Assembly (NCBI RefSeq): GCF_900107155.1 | Contig: NZ_FNOX01000001.1 | Span: 647,233 to 711,232 of the forward strand | DNA: 64,000 nt | DNA from: Pseudomonas salomonii | Lineage (GTDB): Bacteria > Pseudomonadota > Gammaproteobacteria > Pseudomonadales > Pseudomonadaceae | Direction of reading: 5' to 3' | In this document: one piece after another, positions 15,720-24,060 of the stretch | Numbering within the stretch: the first letter of the stretch is position 1 | How the letters are laid out: every line of letters starts with the position of its first letter | Notes under the pieces: generated by a model | Told to the model about the DNA's origin: nothing | The model's input: only the letters and a program-made list of their open reading frames with translations | Databases searched by the model: none | Program-made: the position numbers and the translations under genes

Positions 15720-17198
15720 ATGCAACAGAGTCAATTTGGAACGCGGCTCGCCCAGGAAGACAAGCTGTGGCTGCTTGGCGATGCGGACCTCGGCAGTGTG
15801 CTGGCACCTTTTAGTGCAGACCTTGCCGCGCCTGTCAGCCTGGATTCGGTGCCCCAGCCTGCGCCGCAGCCTGAGCTGACCTCGGCGTTGGTTACCGTCA
15901 GTGTGGACATCAACACGCTGACACAAGAGCAGGTCCGTTTGCGCGAGGCGTTGGAGACGCTCACCAGCACACTGTTTATTACCGGAAGTTCGCTGGCAAC
16001 CCAGTCCACCCATGCCAGCACCGCAACCGCCACGGGCGAGCCGGTGAAGCCTGAGCCTGTTCCCCGCTCCTGGACCGACCAAGGCCTTGACCTAGGCGCG
16101 GATGCCGCCAAGTTCGTCGGTAAGGAAGTGCTCAGCGGTTTGTGGGACAAGGCCAAGGACAGGATTTCCGGCCGCGCGCTGGATGCGGTGGCCGACCGTT
16201 TCCCGACCGCCGCCAAGTGGCTTAAAGAAGACAAAGGCAAAGACAAGGATGCGGGCAAAGGCAAGGAGTGCTGCTGCACGGGAGCGCTGCCAGCGGATAT
16301 TCGTGGCCCATTTGAAACAGCCGCCGCGCAGATGCCTGAAAGCGTCGGCGAGACCACCAGAAAGAAAGACAAAGCGCGGCCCAAGGGCACTGCAAGCAAG
16401 CCGCGCGGCGCGCGCAAGAAGACCCGACAATCCAGTTCGCGCGAGGTTAAAACCAGTCTGGTCAGAACGTCGGCCGATATCAAATCGCAAGGTTCCGCCC
16501 CTGTTGCCAAGGTCTCGCTCCCGGTCAATGTCATGGGTCAACCACTGCTTGCGTTCGACAGCAAGCGAGCGGCGCAAGCCTCTACCCGGTCTCCGGTGAG
16601 TTCGTTTACTGCCTATGCGGCGCCTGCGGCAAACCGGACCGTGGCGCGTGGCACGTCCAAAGGCCTGACGGCCGGGTTGTCGGGAGCGTTGGCAAAGCTG
16701 GAGTCGTCCGCCGCCCGCCGCCTCGGGCCACTGAGGTACGTCGACACCGCTATGGACGTGGTGCAGGGCGTACGTAACGGTGACGCCAAAGCTGTCGGTG
16801 CAGGCCTCACCGCGGCCGGTGGCGCCTGGGCCGGCGCCTCCGCCGGTGCCGCCATCGGCACGCTGATTTTCCCCGGTGTCGGCACCGCCGTCGGTGGCGC
16901 AATTGGCGGCCTGCTCGGCAGTGAGGCGGGCACCTGGCTTGGCGAGAAATTGTTCAGCACAAATGATCGCCTGCCCGCGCCTGGTGCGGTGAGCAAAGAG
17001 CTCAATGCTGCGCGCACGGACAACGTGCAAGTCACCCTTGCCCCGAGCATCCAGATCACCGGCGTCAACCCGGCCGATGCCCAGCAAGTCGTCAATCAGG
17101 TGATCCAGGCCCTGCAGTTTCAGTGCATGCCAATGGTCACCGACGCTCTGGGCATTCGGCGCAACGTGGCACTGGCTGACCCTTCAGGAGGTGATTGA
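15720..17198 (+). CDS. Tail tape measure protein (short)
   Basis: 492 residues, placed between the frameshifted chaperone and gpU as P2 gene T is. The N-terminal part has helices (VSVDINTLTQEQVRLREALETLTSTL). The middle is Lys/Arg-rich and low in complexity, from about residue 210 to 250. A Gly/Ala-rich hydrophobic hairpin follows (AAGGAWAGASAGAAIGTLIFPGVGTAVGGAIGGLLGSEAG, about residues 355-395), as in other tape measures. It is short for the family, so the particle should have a short tail. Oddity: a CCC triplet near residue 183 (GKECCCTG). Overlaps gpU by one base. Confidence 0.87.
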   Translation: MQQSQFGTRLAQEDKLWLLGDADLGSVLAPFSADLAAPVSLDSVPQPAPQPELTSALVTVSVDINTLTQEQVRLREALETLTSTLFITGSSLATQSTHASTATATGEPVKPEPVPRSWTDQGLDLGADAAKFVGKEVLSGLWDKAKDRISGRALDAVADRFPTAAKWLKEDKGKDKDAGKGKECCCTGALPADIRGPFETAAAQMPESVGETTRKKDKARPKGTASKPRGARKKTRQSSSREVKTSLVRTSADIKSQGSAPVAKVSLPVNVMGQPLLAFDSKRAAQASTRSPVSSFTAYAAPAANRTVARGTSKGLTAGLSGALAKLESSAARRLGPLRYVDTAMDVVQGVRNGDAKAVGAGLTAAGGAWAGASAGAAIGTLIFPGVGTAVGGAIGGLLGSEAGTWLGEKLFSTNDRLPAPGAVSKELNAARTDNVQVTLAPSIQITGVNPADAQQVVNQVIQALQFQCMPMVTDALGIRRNVALADPSGGD

Positions 17199-17581
17199 TG
17201 CGACAACAAATGGTCCTGGGCGACTTTATTTTTGGCTTGTCCCGAGGCTTTGCCTATTCCTCGTTGCTGCGCAGTACCGACGGTGGCTGGGCTGACCTGG
17301 CGATTATTGCCAGCAAACCCCTGTCACGGCAGAGCGGGCAAAAGCTGGAAAAACTCACGTTCAGCGGCACGGCGATGTACGCCATCGGCATGCAGCGATT
17401 GGACGAACTGCGCGCGCTGCAAAACGCACGGGCACCTTTGCCTTTGGTCGATGGCATTGGCCGCAACTGGGGTCTGTGGCGGATCAATTCAATCGTGGAA
17501 ACCCAGAGCAATGTGATCGACGACGGCACCGCCATGCTCATGACCTGGACCCTGGAACTAGAGGAATTCGTCAATGCGTAG
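17198..17581 (+). CDS. Phage tail protein U (tail terminator-like)
   Basis: 127 residues from the ATG at 17198, which overlaps the tape measure stop in TGATG and follows a strong AGGAGG. The pattern MVLGDFIFGLSRGFAYSSLLRSTDGGW and NWGLWRINSIVETQSNVIDDGTAMLMTWTLELEEFV is that of P2 gpU, which caps tail length. Overlaps gpX by eight bases. Confidence 0.93.
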   Translation: MRQQMVLGDFIFGLSRGFAYSSLLRSTDGGWADLAIIASKPLSRQSGQKLEKLTFSGTAMYAIGMQRLDELRALQNARAPLPLVDGIGRNWGLWRINSIVETQSNVIDDGTAMLMTWTLELEEFVNA

Positions 17582-17786
17582 AGTGCGAAGTATTGCCGGT
17601 GATTCGGTCAACCTGTTGCTCTACCGCGAATTGGGCCGTTGCGATGACGCGGCGGAAGAAACCCTTTGGCGTCTGAACCCCTTACTGGCCGAATACGGTC
17701 CGGTGCTGCCGGCTGGCGTGTGGGTCATCGTGCCGGAAATGCAAGCGCGGCCGGCTGCTGTGCGGCCTGTTCTGGCGTGGGATTAA
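17574..17786 (+). CDS. Phage tail protein X (LysM-like)
   Basis: 70 residues, the normal P2 gpX size. It reads as a small LysM-type fold (GDSVNLLLYRELGR... VWVIVPEM) and is thought to help join tube and spike through peptidoglycan binding. It starts within the end of gpU. Confidence 0.93.
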   Translation: MRRVRSIAGDSVNLLLYRELGRCDDAAEETLWRLNPLLAEYGPVLPAGVWVIVPEMQARPAAVRPVLAWD

Positions 17787-17795
17787 GGAGGCGAC

Positions 17796-18806
17796 ATGGC
17801 ACAGGGATTTACGCCGATCGTGGAGTTTTATGGCGCTAATGCCGCGCTGCTTAATCAACGCCTGATGCATTGGAGCCATACCGACGCCGCAGGTATCGAG
17901 TCTGACCGGCTGGAGTTGACCCTCAATATCGAGGGGCTGGAAGGTTTGCCCAGCCTGAGCGGCAAGATCGGTTTGCGCGTGGGTTTTCAGGAGTCAGCGC
18001 TGGTGGAAAAAGGCGAGTTTGTGATCACTCAGCGCACGCCCGTGCTGTTTCCCATGCGCTTGATGATCGTGGCGACTGCCGCGCCTTTCAGCATGCTCGA
18101 TGCCAGCGGTTATCGCCAGCGACGGTCGGCCAGTTACGGGCCAACCACGCTGGGCGCACTGTTTCGCCAACTGGTCAGTCGCCACGGTTTTTCACCGCGT
18201 GTGGCCCCGGCGCTGGAAGGCATTGCGATTGCCCATATCGACCAGTCCAATGAAAGCGACATGGCATTCATCACCCGCCTTGCCAAACGCTACAGCGCGG
18301 TTACCAAACCGATCAACGAGTTGTATGTGCTGGCCGAAGCGGGGCAGGTTAAATCACTTTCCGGGCAACTATTACCGCAGGTGAAGCTGTCCGTGACCCA
18401 GGACAACCGCCCCGGTGACCAGGCCTTCATCACTGCCAAGCTCGACGAAACGTCTCGCTCCAAATACATGGGCAGCCGCGTGACCTGGTGGGATGCCGCA
18501 GGTGGCAAACAGCAGGTAGTCGAGGTGGGGGTGGCCCCGTTCAAAACCTTGCGCCAGCGCTGCCAGAACCAAGCCGAGGCGCGTGCCGTGGCTGAAGGCG
18601 AACTGCGTCGTGTGGGACGCGAAGGCTTGAAGCTGGTGATCGATTGCCCTGGCAACCCGCTGCTGGCCGCTGAGGGCTTGCTGGTGCTGGATGAAACCTG
18701 GCCTTCGTATATGCAGGGCCAGTGGTCGATGAAACAGGTGGTGCATGTTGGCGATCCGGTGACTGGGTATCGCAGTTCGATTACAGCGAATGGGTTGTCG
18801 GCGTGA
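17796..18806 (+). CDS. Phage late control protein D (baseplate hub)
   Basis: 336 residues. It has gpD-family marks such as LEGLPSLSGKIGLRVGFQE, FRQLVSRHGFSPRVAPALEGIAIAHIDQSNESDMAFITRLAKRYSAV, and the C-terminal AEGLLVLDETWPSYMQGQWSMKQVVHVGDP. It forms the gp27-like hub to which the spike attaches. Last of the P2-type tail morphogenesis genes; after it come Com-like, propeller and lysis genes. Confidence 0.93.
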   Translation: MAQGFTPIVEFYGANAALLNQRLMHWSHTDAAGIESDRLELTLNIEGLEGLPSLSGKIGLRVGFQESALVEKGEFVITQRTPVLFPMRLMIVATAAPFSMLDASGYRQRRSASYGPTTLGALFRQLVSRHGFSPRVAPALEGIAIAHIDQSNESDMAFITRLAKRYSAVTKPINELYVLAEAGQVKSLSGQLLPQVKLSVTQDNRPGDQAFITAKLDETSRSKYMGSRVTWWDAAGGKQQVVEVGVAPFKTLRQRCQNQAEARAVAEGELRRVGREGLKLVIDCPGNPLLAAEGLLVLDETWPSYMQGQWSMKQVVHVGDPVTGYRSSITANGLSA

Positions 18807-18853
18807 ACAGGTAAGTCATTCGAAGCAGCAGTTCACTGATGTTGGAGGAACTT

Positions 18854-19012
18854 ATGTTGAGAGAGCTTCGATGCGGAAACTGCAAAAAACTCCTTGCTCG
18901 AATAGGTGAGGTTACAGAACTCCAGATCAAATGTTCCCGTTGCGGGACGTTGAACCATGTGAAGGCCACGCGCCTCGAGCCATCGCCCATGAGCGCCATA
19001 CGCCCAATATAG
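18854..19012 (+). CDS. Com-like zinc-finger protein, copy 1
   Basis: 52 residues, with GGAGGA before the ATG. Two CxxC pairs (C7/C10 and C27/C30) in MLRELRCGNCKKLLAR and QIKCSRCGTLNHV match the Mu Com family. Mu Com is a small zinc protein that binds mRNA and activates translation of the mom DNA-modification gene. No mom-like gene follows; 38 bases on is a beta-propeller protein. Copy 2 lies at 20610-20795 and is near-identical through residues 7-36, so one is a duplicate of the other. Likely a post-transcriptional regulator of the downstream gene; this is inference. Confidence 0.85.
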   Translation: MLRELRCGNCKKLLARIGEVTELQIKCSRCGTLNHVKATRLEPSPMSAIRPI

Positions 19013-19050
19013 AGGCCTGAACTTAAATCAGCTCAGTAACGGAGTTTAAA

Positions 19051-20013
19051 ATGGAAAACGCAAACTCAGCGTCTCAAACCTTGCAAGGTCTTTGGACCCA
19101 GGTGCAACCGGTGGATAACACCGGCATGCTTAGGCGCGTGGTTTTTGGGGACGGCAAGTTTTATGCGGCTGGTGGCAACGGTCTTCCAACAACCACTCAG
19201 CTTGTCAGCGGAAACGCAACTGGTACAGCGTGGACCAAGCTTAAGGACGTCGTCACCTCTGATAGCGCAAAGGTCCTCAATGACCTGTACTGGAACGGTC
19301 TTGGGACACAGCTTCAAGCCGTTTCTCAATCCGGCAATGTGGCCTACGGCAGCACAGCACGCCCTGAAAGGGCTTGGACAAACATTACGGCAACTGTTCG
19401 CGCGTCCGGAGACTTGCAAGGCATTGTGTATTATCAGCCAATTTCCGGCAGCGACGCGACCTGGATACTGGTTGGGTCTAACGGTAAAGTCTTTTCCCGT
19501 TATGGCGATTGGTCAGGCCAGGTGGAGCGCACCACGACCTTCACTTCTGACGAGACTGTGTACTGCGTCAACGTCATTGGCGTTTTTGTGTTGGTTGCGG
19601 GATCGAATGGGAAGCTGCTTAGCGCTGTGAAGATGGCGACGGGTAATCCGCAATCATTCTCGACCGTAACCAGCACCTTCGGCACTAGCACCATCCTTTC
19701 CATGAAGCTTTGCAACGGGAAAATGTTTATCGTTGGTGCGGATGGCAAGATGGCATATTCACCCGATGGGCTTAACTGGACTGCTGTTGCAGATACCAGT
19801 TTCGGTGGAACCCTCATCCGCGACATTGCTTACGGTAATGGCAAGTATGTAGCTGTCGGCGACGGCGGCAAGACAGCCGTTTCCGAGGATGGGATCGGCT
19901 GGGTTCAGCAAGCCAACACTTTCGCAGGAACCGATATCCGGAGCGTCGCCTACGGCAACGGCAATTTTATCGCTGTTGGTGCAGGCGGCAAGATTGCTTA
20001 CTGGACTCCATGA
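19051..20013 (+). CDS. Beta-propeller-like repeat protein (possible second receptor-binding or effector protein)
   Basis: 320 residues with at least five repeats of about 45-50 residues, each built around a core such as RDIAYGNGKYVAVGDGGKTAVSEDGIGWVQ, RSVAYGNGNFIAVGAGGKIAYW, KLCNGKMFIVGADGKMAYSPDGLNW and RRVVFGDGKFYAAGGNG. This pattern (aromatic-glycine blades with SxDGxxW) is that of a BNR/Kelch-like propeller as found in some phage fibre and tip proteins. No signal peptide. The ribosome site is CGGAG. GC is lower than in the tail genes. It ends in a terminator (20037-20062). A receptor-binding role is inferred from fold and location only. Confidence 0.7.
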   Translation: MENANSASQTLQGLWTQVQPVDNTGMLRRVVFGDGKFYAAGGNGLPTTTQLVSGNATGTAWTKLKDVVTSDSAKVLNDLYWNGLGTQLQAVSQSGNVAYGSTARPERAWTNITATVRASGDLQGIVYYQPISGSDATWILVGSNGKVFSRYGDWSGQVERTTTFTSDETVYCVNVIGVFVLVAGSNGKLLSAVKMATGNPQSFSTVTSTFGTSTILSMKLCNGKMFIVGADGKMAYSPDGLNWTAVADTSFGGTLIRDIAYGNGKYVAVGDGGKTAVSEDGIGWVQQANTFAGTDIRSVAYGNGNFIAVGAGGKIAYWTP

Positions 20014-20036
20014 TCTTCTATCTCCTTGCGTAATAG

Positions 20037-20062
20037 AGCCCAGCCGTCGCGCTGGGCTTTTT
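20037..20062 (+). terminator. Terminator after the propeller gene
   Basis: AGCCCAGC, loop CGTCGC, GCTGGGCT, then a T-run. Confidence 0.85.
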
Positions 20063-20086
20063 ATTGCCTAATTTTCCCCATGCGCC

Positions 20087-20200
20087 TACTACGCGCAGAT
20101 CGGTGCTACCGAAATCGAAAATGCAAAACAGGCCGACTCGATTACACCAGAGCAGCGCTGGTTCCTGAAAGGGCTCACCTTCGGACCTATCAATCGTTAA
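20087..20200 (+). pseudogene. Possible remnant of a phage tail or chaperone gene (C-terminal end only)
   Basis: The frame reads YYAQIGATEIENAKQADS and then ITPEQRWFLKGLTFGPINR before a stop at 20198-20200. It looks like the tail of a real protein (codon use like the neighbours), but there is no start codon, ribosome site or upstream part, and it begins 25 bases after a terminator. Probably what is left of an older fibre-associated gene after a module swap. I cannot name the parent family. Confidence 0.35.
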
Positions 20201-20328
20201 TTCCAGGCCTCGCCATTGAACGGGGACGTTTGCCTTAAGCCGTTCGTCCGTTGATTGGCACTGACCATGACCTGCCAGCCTCCCATGTTCAAGCGCGGAT
20301 ATCCCGAGCATAAAAACGGAGAGTCAGC

Positions 20329-20526
20329 ATGGACATCGATAAGAATGCGCCAGGCAATATTTCTCAGCAGGAAGTCACACGCGGCACTGATAACGAGACA
20401 GGGCATGACCCAAGGCGTGATGAGGACAAGATCCCGCTGCCGCCTGACGACGATGCACCTCTCGAAGAGGATATGTCGGATGTGGACGCCGCTGATTCAG
20501 TAGCGAGCGAGCATCCGGACAACTGA
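20329..20526 (+). CDS. Small acidic protein of unknown function
   Basis: 65 residues, strongly acidic in the second half (PPDDDAPLEEDMSDVDAADS), with GGAGAG in front of the ATG and a terminator directly behind (20543-20568). It reads as disordered, with no hydrophobic core or motif. The good ribosome site and own terminator suggest a real gene. It lies between the propeller and Com copy 2; role unknown. Confidence 0.6.
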   Translation: MDIDKNAPGNISQQEVTRGTDNETGHDPRRDEDKIPLPPDDDAPLEEDMSDVDAADSVASEHPDN

Positions 20527-20542
20527 GTAAAATCAGCTAACA

Positions 20543-20568
20543 AACCCGGCGATTGTGTCGGGTTTTTT
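20543..20568 (+). terminator. Terminator after the small acidic gene
   Basis: AACCCG and CGGGTT arms around a ten-base loop, then six T residues. Confidence 0.7.
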
Positions 20569-20609
20569 ATTGCCCACGGAAAGGGTAATTCAGCAAAAGG
20601 AATTTGCAG

Positions 20610-20795
20610 GTGTTGAAAGAATTCAGATGCGGTAACTGCAAAAGACTTCTCGCCCGCACGGGTGGGTTTACAGAGCTCCAGATCAAATGTTCCCGATGCG
20701 GGACGTTGAGTCATGTGAAACCCGCGAGCCTCGAGCAATCGCCTTTGAGCGACATGAAAGCGGAATCTTCCGCGACAAGTCATTCGACTCCATAG
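20610..20795 (+). CDS. Com-like zinc-finger protein, copy 2
   Basis: 61 residues from a GTG at 20610, spaced about seven bases from AAGGAA; a TTG at 20604 is also in frame but does not fit copy 1. CGNC and CSRC give the two CxxC pairs. Residues through HVK match copy 1 (18854-19012) closely, and DNA identity is high as well, but the C-terminus is longer and different. It stands 133 bases before the amidase gene. As with copy 1, no mom gene is present. Confidence 0.82.
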   Translation: MLKEFRCGNCKRLLARTGGFTELQIKCSRCGTLSHVKPASLEQSPLSDMKAESSATSHSTP

Positions 20796-20927
20796 GTGAA
20801 TACACATGAGCACTATATTGAACTTCATCGTCTCTGAGAGCGGCAGGTCGCAGCATTTGCGTGCGGTTAATTCAAGGCGCGTGTGCTGCGTAATAGCTAA
20901 AGGATGGATAGGAAAAAGGGAGGCTCT

Positions 20928-21689
20928 ATGTTTACGATTGACTACAACACTTATCGCACGCTTAAACCTTACGGCAAACGTGTACGTTTCCTGGTGTTGC
21001 ACTACACCGCGTTGGACTTTTCTGGCTCGGTCAAATCGCTGACCACCGGGGCTGCAAGTGCGCATTATCTGATCCCGGATCCAATCGATCCGAGCTACAT
21101 TGCGGCGGGCTTCAAAGGGCAGAAGATTTTCAGTCTGGTGGCGGAAGAGGACCGTGCGTGGCACGCAGGTGTCAGCCAGTGGGCCGGTCGTTCAGGGTTG
21201 AACGACACCTCTATCGGTATCGAGATTGTTAACCAGGCCACGGATGTCGACGGCGTTTTCACGTTCCCTGACTACCAGGCTTCGCAAATCAGAGCCCTCA
21301 AGCAATTGGCGAGGAACATCCTGCAACGTTACCCGGACATGTCGCCGAAAAACGTGGTAGGCCATTCCGATATTGCGGTCGGTCGCAAATCAGACCCCGG
21401 CCCCAAGCTTCCCTGGAAAGACCTTGCGCAGGCAGGTATCGGCGCCTGGTACGAGGATTCAGTCAAAGACAAATACCTCCAGCAATTCAGTGGCGAAATT
21501 CCTGAGCGTGACCAAGTGGTTCAGGCGTTTTCCCGCTATGGCTATGGCATTGAAACGCCCATTTCTGATGGTTTTTTCAGTACGCTGGTACGGGCTTTTC
21601 AACTGCACTTTCGGCCTGAAAACCATGATGGAGTGCTGGATTGCGAAACCTGCGCGATCTTGTATGCACTGAATGAAAAATACGCCTGA
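20928..21689 (+). CDS. N-acetylmuramoyl-L-alanine amidase (endolysin, Amidase_2 with C-terminal wall-binding domain)
   Basis: 254 residues from the ATG at 20928, five bases after GGGAGG; an in-frame ATG at 20904 has no proper ribosome site. The Amidase_2 zinc ligands are visible: His in VLHYTALDFSGS, His in WHAGVSQW with the partner VVGHSDIAVGRKSDPG. The last 70 residues (VVQAFSRYGYGIETPISDGFFSTLVRAFQLHFRPENHDGVLDCETCAILYAL) are a peptidoglycan-binding_1-like domain. It would cut the amide bond between glycan and peptide. No signal peptide, so release would need the holin at 7729. Confidence 0.92.
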   Translation: MFTIDYNTYRTLKPYGKRVRFLVLHYTALDFSGSVKSLTTGAASAHYLIPDPIDPSYIAAGFKGQKIFSLVAEEDRAWHAGVSQWAGRSGLNDTSIGIEIVNQATDVDGVFTFPDYQASQIRALKQLARNILQRYPDMSPKNVVGHSDIAVGRKSDPGPKLPWKDLAQAGIGAWYEDSVKDKYLQQFSGEIPERDQVVQAFSRYGYGIETPISDGFFSTLVRAFQLHFRPENHDGVLDCETCAILYALNEKYA

Positions 21690-21743
21690 GTTCGTGCGGC
21701 ACTCAAAGCTCGATCTTCATTTCGAAGCGCCGAGGAGGGCAAC

Positions 21744-22301
21744 ATGGTCCTGTCCGAGCAACAGTTAGTTAAAGTCTTACCACGCTCACGGCTTAAAGCC
21801 GGCGTTTTCATTTCTGCGTTAAACGCCGCCATGTCACACCACCAAATCATCACACCTGAGCGCATGGCCGCATTTCTTGCCCAAATCGGCCACGAATCCG
21901 GCCAGTTGCTCTATGTGCGAGAACTGGGCAGCGATCAATACCTGAGCAAATACGACACCGGCACCCTGGCGGCGCGTTTGGGCAACACCCCCGAGGCCGA
22001 CGGCGATGGCCAGAAGTATCGGGGCAGGGGGCTTATCCAGATCACGGGGCTGCGCAATTACCTCGCCTGCAGCCAAGCGTTGTTTGGCGACGACCGCCTG
22101 TTGCAGCAACCGCAACTGCTGGAGCGGCCGCAATGGGCGTGTGAGTCCGCTGCCTGGTTCTGGCAGAGCAATGGTTTGAATGAACTCGCCGACAAAGACC
22201 AGTTCACCACCATTACCCGGCGCATCAATGGCGGGCTGAACGGGCTGGACGAGCGTTTGCAACTATGGGCACGGGCGAAGGCGGTGCTGGGCGTTTCCTG
22301 A
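21744..22301 (+). CDS. Glycoside hydrolase family 19 endolysin
   Basis: 185 residues behind GAGGAGGG. GH19 marks: AFLAQIGHESGQLLYVREL with the catalytic Glu, KYRGRGLIQITGLRNY, ESAAWFWQSNGLNELAD and the C-terminal TRRINGGLNGLDERLQLWARAKAVL. This form is common as the lysozyme of Pseudomonas phages and tailocins. It cuts the glycan backbone. Last gene of the tailocin; no Rz/Rz1 spanin pair is seen in or after it. Confidence 0.93.
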   Translation: MVLSEQQLVKVLPRSRLKAGVFISALNAAMSHHQIITPERMAAFLAQIGHESGQLLYVRELGSDQYLSKYDTGTLAARLGNTPEADGDGQKYRGRGLIQITGLRNYLACSQALFGDDRLLQQPQLLERPQWACESAAWFWQSNGLNELADKDQFTTITRRINGGLNGLDERLQLWARAKAVLGVS

Positions 22302-22409
22302 GGTGGCGTGCGCGTCGTCGGCCGTTAGCGTCTTGATGCACTCTGTAACTTGCATGGCCGATAGGCTCCTGTAGGGTAGGCAAACCCCCGCCCATTCCTG
22401 GAGACGACC

Positions 22410-22910
22410 GTGAAGGAAATCACTCAACTGGCCGCTGATCTGGGTCGCCGTTTGCAGGTGCTCAATGCCCACGTCACCACTGCCGAGTCGTGCACCGGTG
22501 GCGGTATCGCCGAAGCCATCACGCGTATTCCGGGCAGTTCGGCGTGGTTTGAGGCCGGGTATGTCACTTACTCCAACCGGCAGAAGACCCGCCAGCTGGG
22601 CGTGCCGGAGGCGTTGTTCGCCAAGGTCGGCGCCGTCAGCCAGGAAGTGGTGGAAGCGATGGTGCGCGGTGCGCAGGAAAAAAGCCTGTCGCGCTTTGCC
22701 GTGGCGGTCAGCGGTGTGGCGGGGCCAGACGGCGGTTCGCCGGACAAACCGGTGGGCACCGTATGGCTGGCGTTCGGCGTGGGCGACGAGGTGACGGCCG
22801 AGCTGGCGCACTTCCCCGGTAACCGCGACGAGGTCCGCCGACAAACGGTAAAGGCCGCACTGGAGGGCTTGTTGCGACGAGCTGCAGCAGAAATCGAAAA
22901 TCAGGGGTAG
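22410..22910 (+). CDS. cinA: Nicotinamide-nucleotide amidohydrolase PncC (CinA C-terminal family)
   Basis: 166 residues from a GTG behind GGAG. It has the CinA C-terminal domain in full: [34 protein letters not shown], then [26 protein letters not shown]. The N-terminal COG1058 domain is absent, the usual form in pseudomonads. It deamidates NMN to NaMN in pyridine nucleotide salvage. It is the right border of the mutS-cinA insertion region and stands 83 bases before the recA start. Confidence 0.95.
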   Translation: MKEITQLAADLGRRLQVLNAHVTTAESCTGGGIAEAITRIPGSSAWFEAGYVTYSNRQKTRQLGVPEALFAKVGAVSQEVVEAMVRGAQEKSLSRFAVAVSGVAGPDGGSPDKPVGTVWLAFGVGDEVTAELAHFPGNRDEVRRQTVKAALEGLLRRAAAEIENQG

Positions 22911-22937
22911 GCGATCCCGGATCTTTGTGGAACAATA

Positions 22938-22953
22938 CTGTCTACTTATACAG
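22938..22953 (+). promoter_or_regulatory. LexA box of recA
   Basis: CTGTCTACTTATACAG fits CTG-N10-CAG with A/T-rich inner bases, 41 bases before the recA ATG. It gives SOS control of recA. Confidence 0.9.
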
Positions 22954-22993
22954 GTGTTGGCCGTCAGGCCTTATTGATTACGTGAGGACTTTA

Positions 22994-24052
22994 ATGGACG
23001 ACAACAAGAAGAAAGCCTTGGCTGCGGCCCTGGGTCAGATCGAACGTCAATTCGGCAAGGGTGCCGTAATGCGTATGGGCGATCACGACCGTCAGGCGAT
23101 CCCGGCTATTTCCACTGGCTCTCTGGGTCTGGACATCGCACTCGGCATTGGCGGCCTGCCAAAAGGCCGTATCGTTGAAATCTACGGCCCTGAATCTTCC
23201 GGTAAAACCACCCTGACCCTGTCGGTGATTGCTCAGGCGCAAAAAATGGGCGCCACCTGTGCGTTCGTCGACGCCGAGCACGCCCTGGACCCTGAATACG
23301 CCGGCAAGCTGGGCGTCAACGTTGACGACCTGCTGGTTTCCCAGCCGGACACCGGTGAGCAAGCCCTGGAAATCACCGACATGCTGGTGCGCTCCAACGC
23401 CATCGACGTGATCGTGGTCGACTCCGTGGCTGCCCTGGTACCGAAAGCTGAAATCGAAGGCGAAATGGGCGACATGCACGTGGGCCTGCAAGCCCGTCTG
23501 ATGTCCCAGGCGCTGCGTAAAATCACCGGTAACATCAAGAACGCCAACTGCCTGGTGATCTTCATCAACCAGATCCGCATGAAGATCGGCGTGATGTTCG
23601 GCAGCCCGGAAACCACCACCGGTGGTAACGCGCTGAAGTTCTATGCTTCGGTCCGTCTGGATATCCGCCGTACCGGCGCGGTGAAGGAAGGTGATGAGGT
23701 GGTGGGTAGCGAAACCCGCGTTAAAGTCGTGAAGAACAAGGTGGCTCCGCCATTCCGTCAGGCTGAGTTCCAGATTCTCTACGGCAAGGGTATCTACCTG
23801 AACGGCGAGATGATCGACCTGGGCGTACTGCACGGTTTCGTCGAGAAGTCCGGTGCCTGGTATGCCTACAACGGCAGCAAGATCGGTCAGGGCAAGGCCA
23901 ACTCGGCCAAGTTCCTGGCGGACAACCCGGATATCGCTGCCACGCTTGAGAAGCAGATTCGCGACAAGCTGCTGACCCCAGCGCCGGACGTGAAAGCTGC
24001 TGCCAACCGCGAGCCGGTTGAAGAAGTGGAAGAAGCTGACACCGATATCTGA
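22994..24052 (+). CDS. recA: Recombinase RecA
   Basis: 352 residues from the ATG after GAGGA. Walker [11 protein letters not shown], the [20 protein letters not shown] loop region and the [35 protein letters not shown] segment are all present, with the acidic C-terminus [10 protein letters not shown]. It drives homologous recombination and activates self-cleavage of LexA and of CI-type repressors, including the tailocin repressor 16 kb upstream. It forms an operon with recX eight bases on. Confidence 0.99.
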   Translation: MDDNKKKALAAALGQIERQFGKGAVMRMGDHDRQAIPAISTGSLGLDIALGIGGLPKGRIVEIYGPESSGKTTLTLSVIAQAQKMGATCAFVDAEHALDPEYAGKLGVNVDDLLVSQPDTGEQALEITDMLVRSNAIDVIVVDSVAALVPKAEIEGEMGDMHVGLQARLMSQALRKITGNIKNANCLVIFINQIRMKIGVMFGSPETTTGGNALKFYASVRLDIRRTGAVKEGDEVVGSETRVKVVKNKVAPPFRQAEFQILYGKGIYLNGEMIDLGVLHGFVEKSGAWYAYNGSKIGQGKANSAKFLADNPDIAATLEKQIRDKLLTPAPDVKAAANREPVEEVEEADTDI

Positions 24053-24060
24053 AGCAAACG

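Larger units (their letters stand above)
20014..20328. other. Spacer with terminator and a decayed reading frame
   Basis: About 315 bases. It holds the terminator of the propeller gene (20037-20062) and a reading frame fragment (20087-20200) that looks like a gene remnant. Otherwise nothing recognisable. Confidence 0.5.

Noticed and set aside
20806..21042. 78-codon frame between Com copy 2 and the amidase
   Set aside because: It runs over the amidase start in another frame, has no clear ribosome site and no family-like sequence.
6401..22301. Complete temperate prophage
   Set aside because: No integrase, replication, terminase, portal, capsid or attachment repeats are present; the cluster fits a tailocin.
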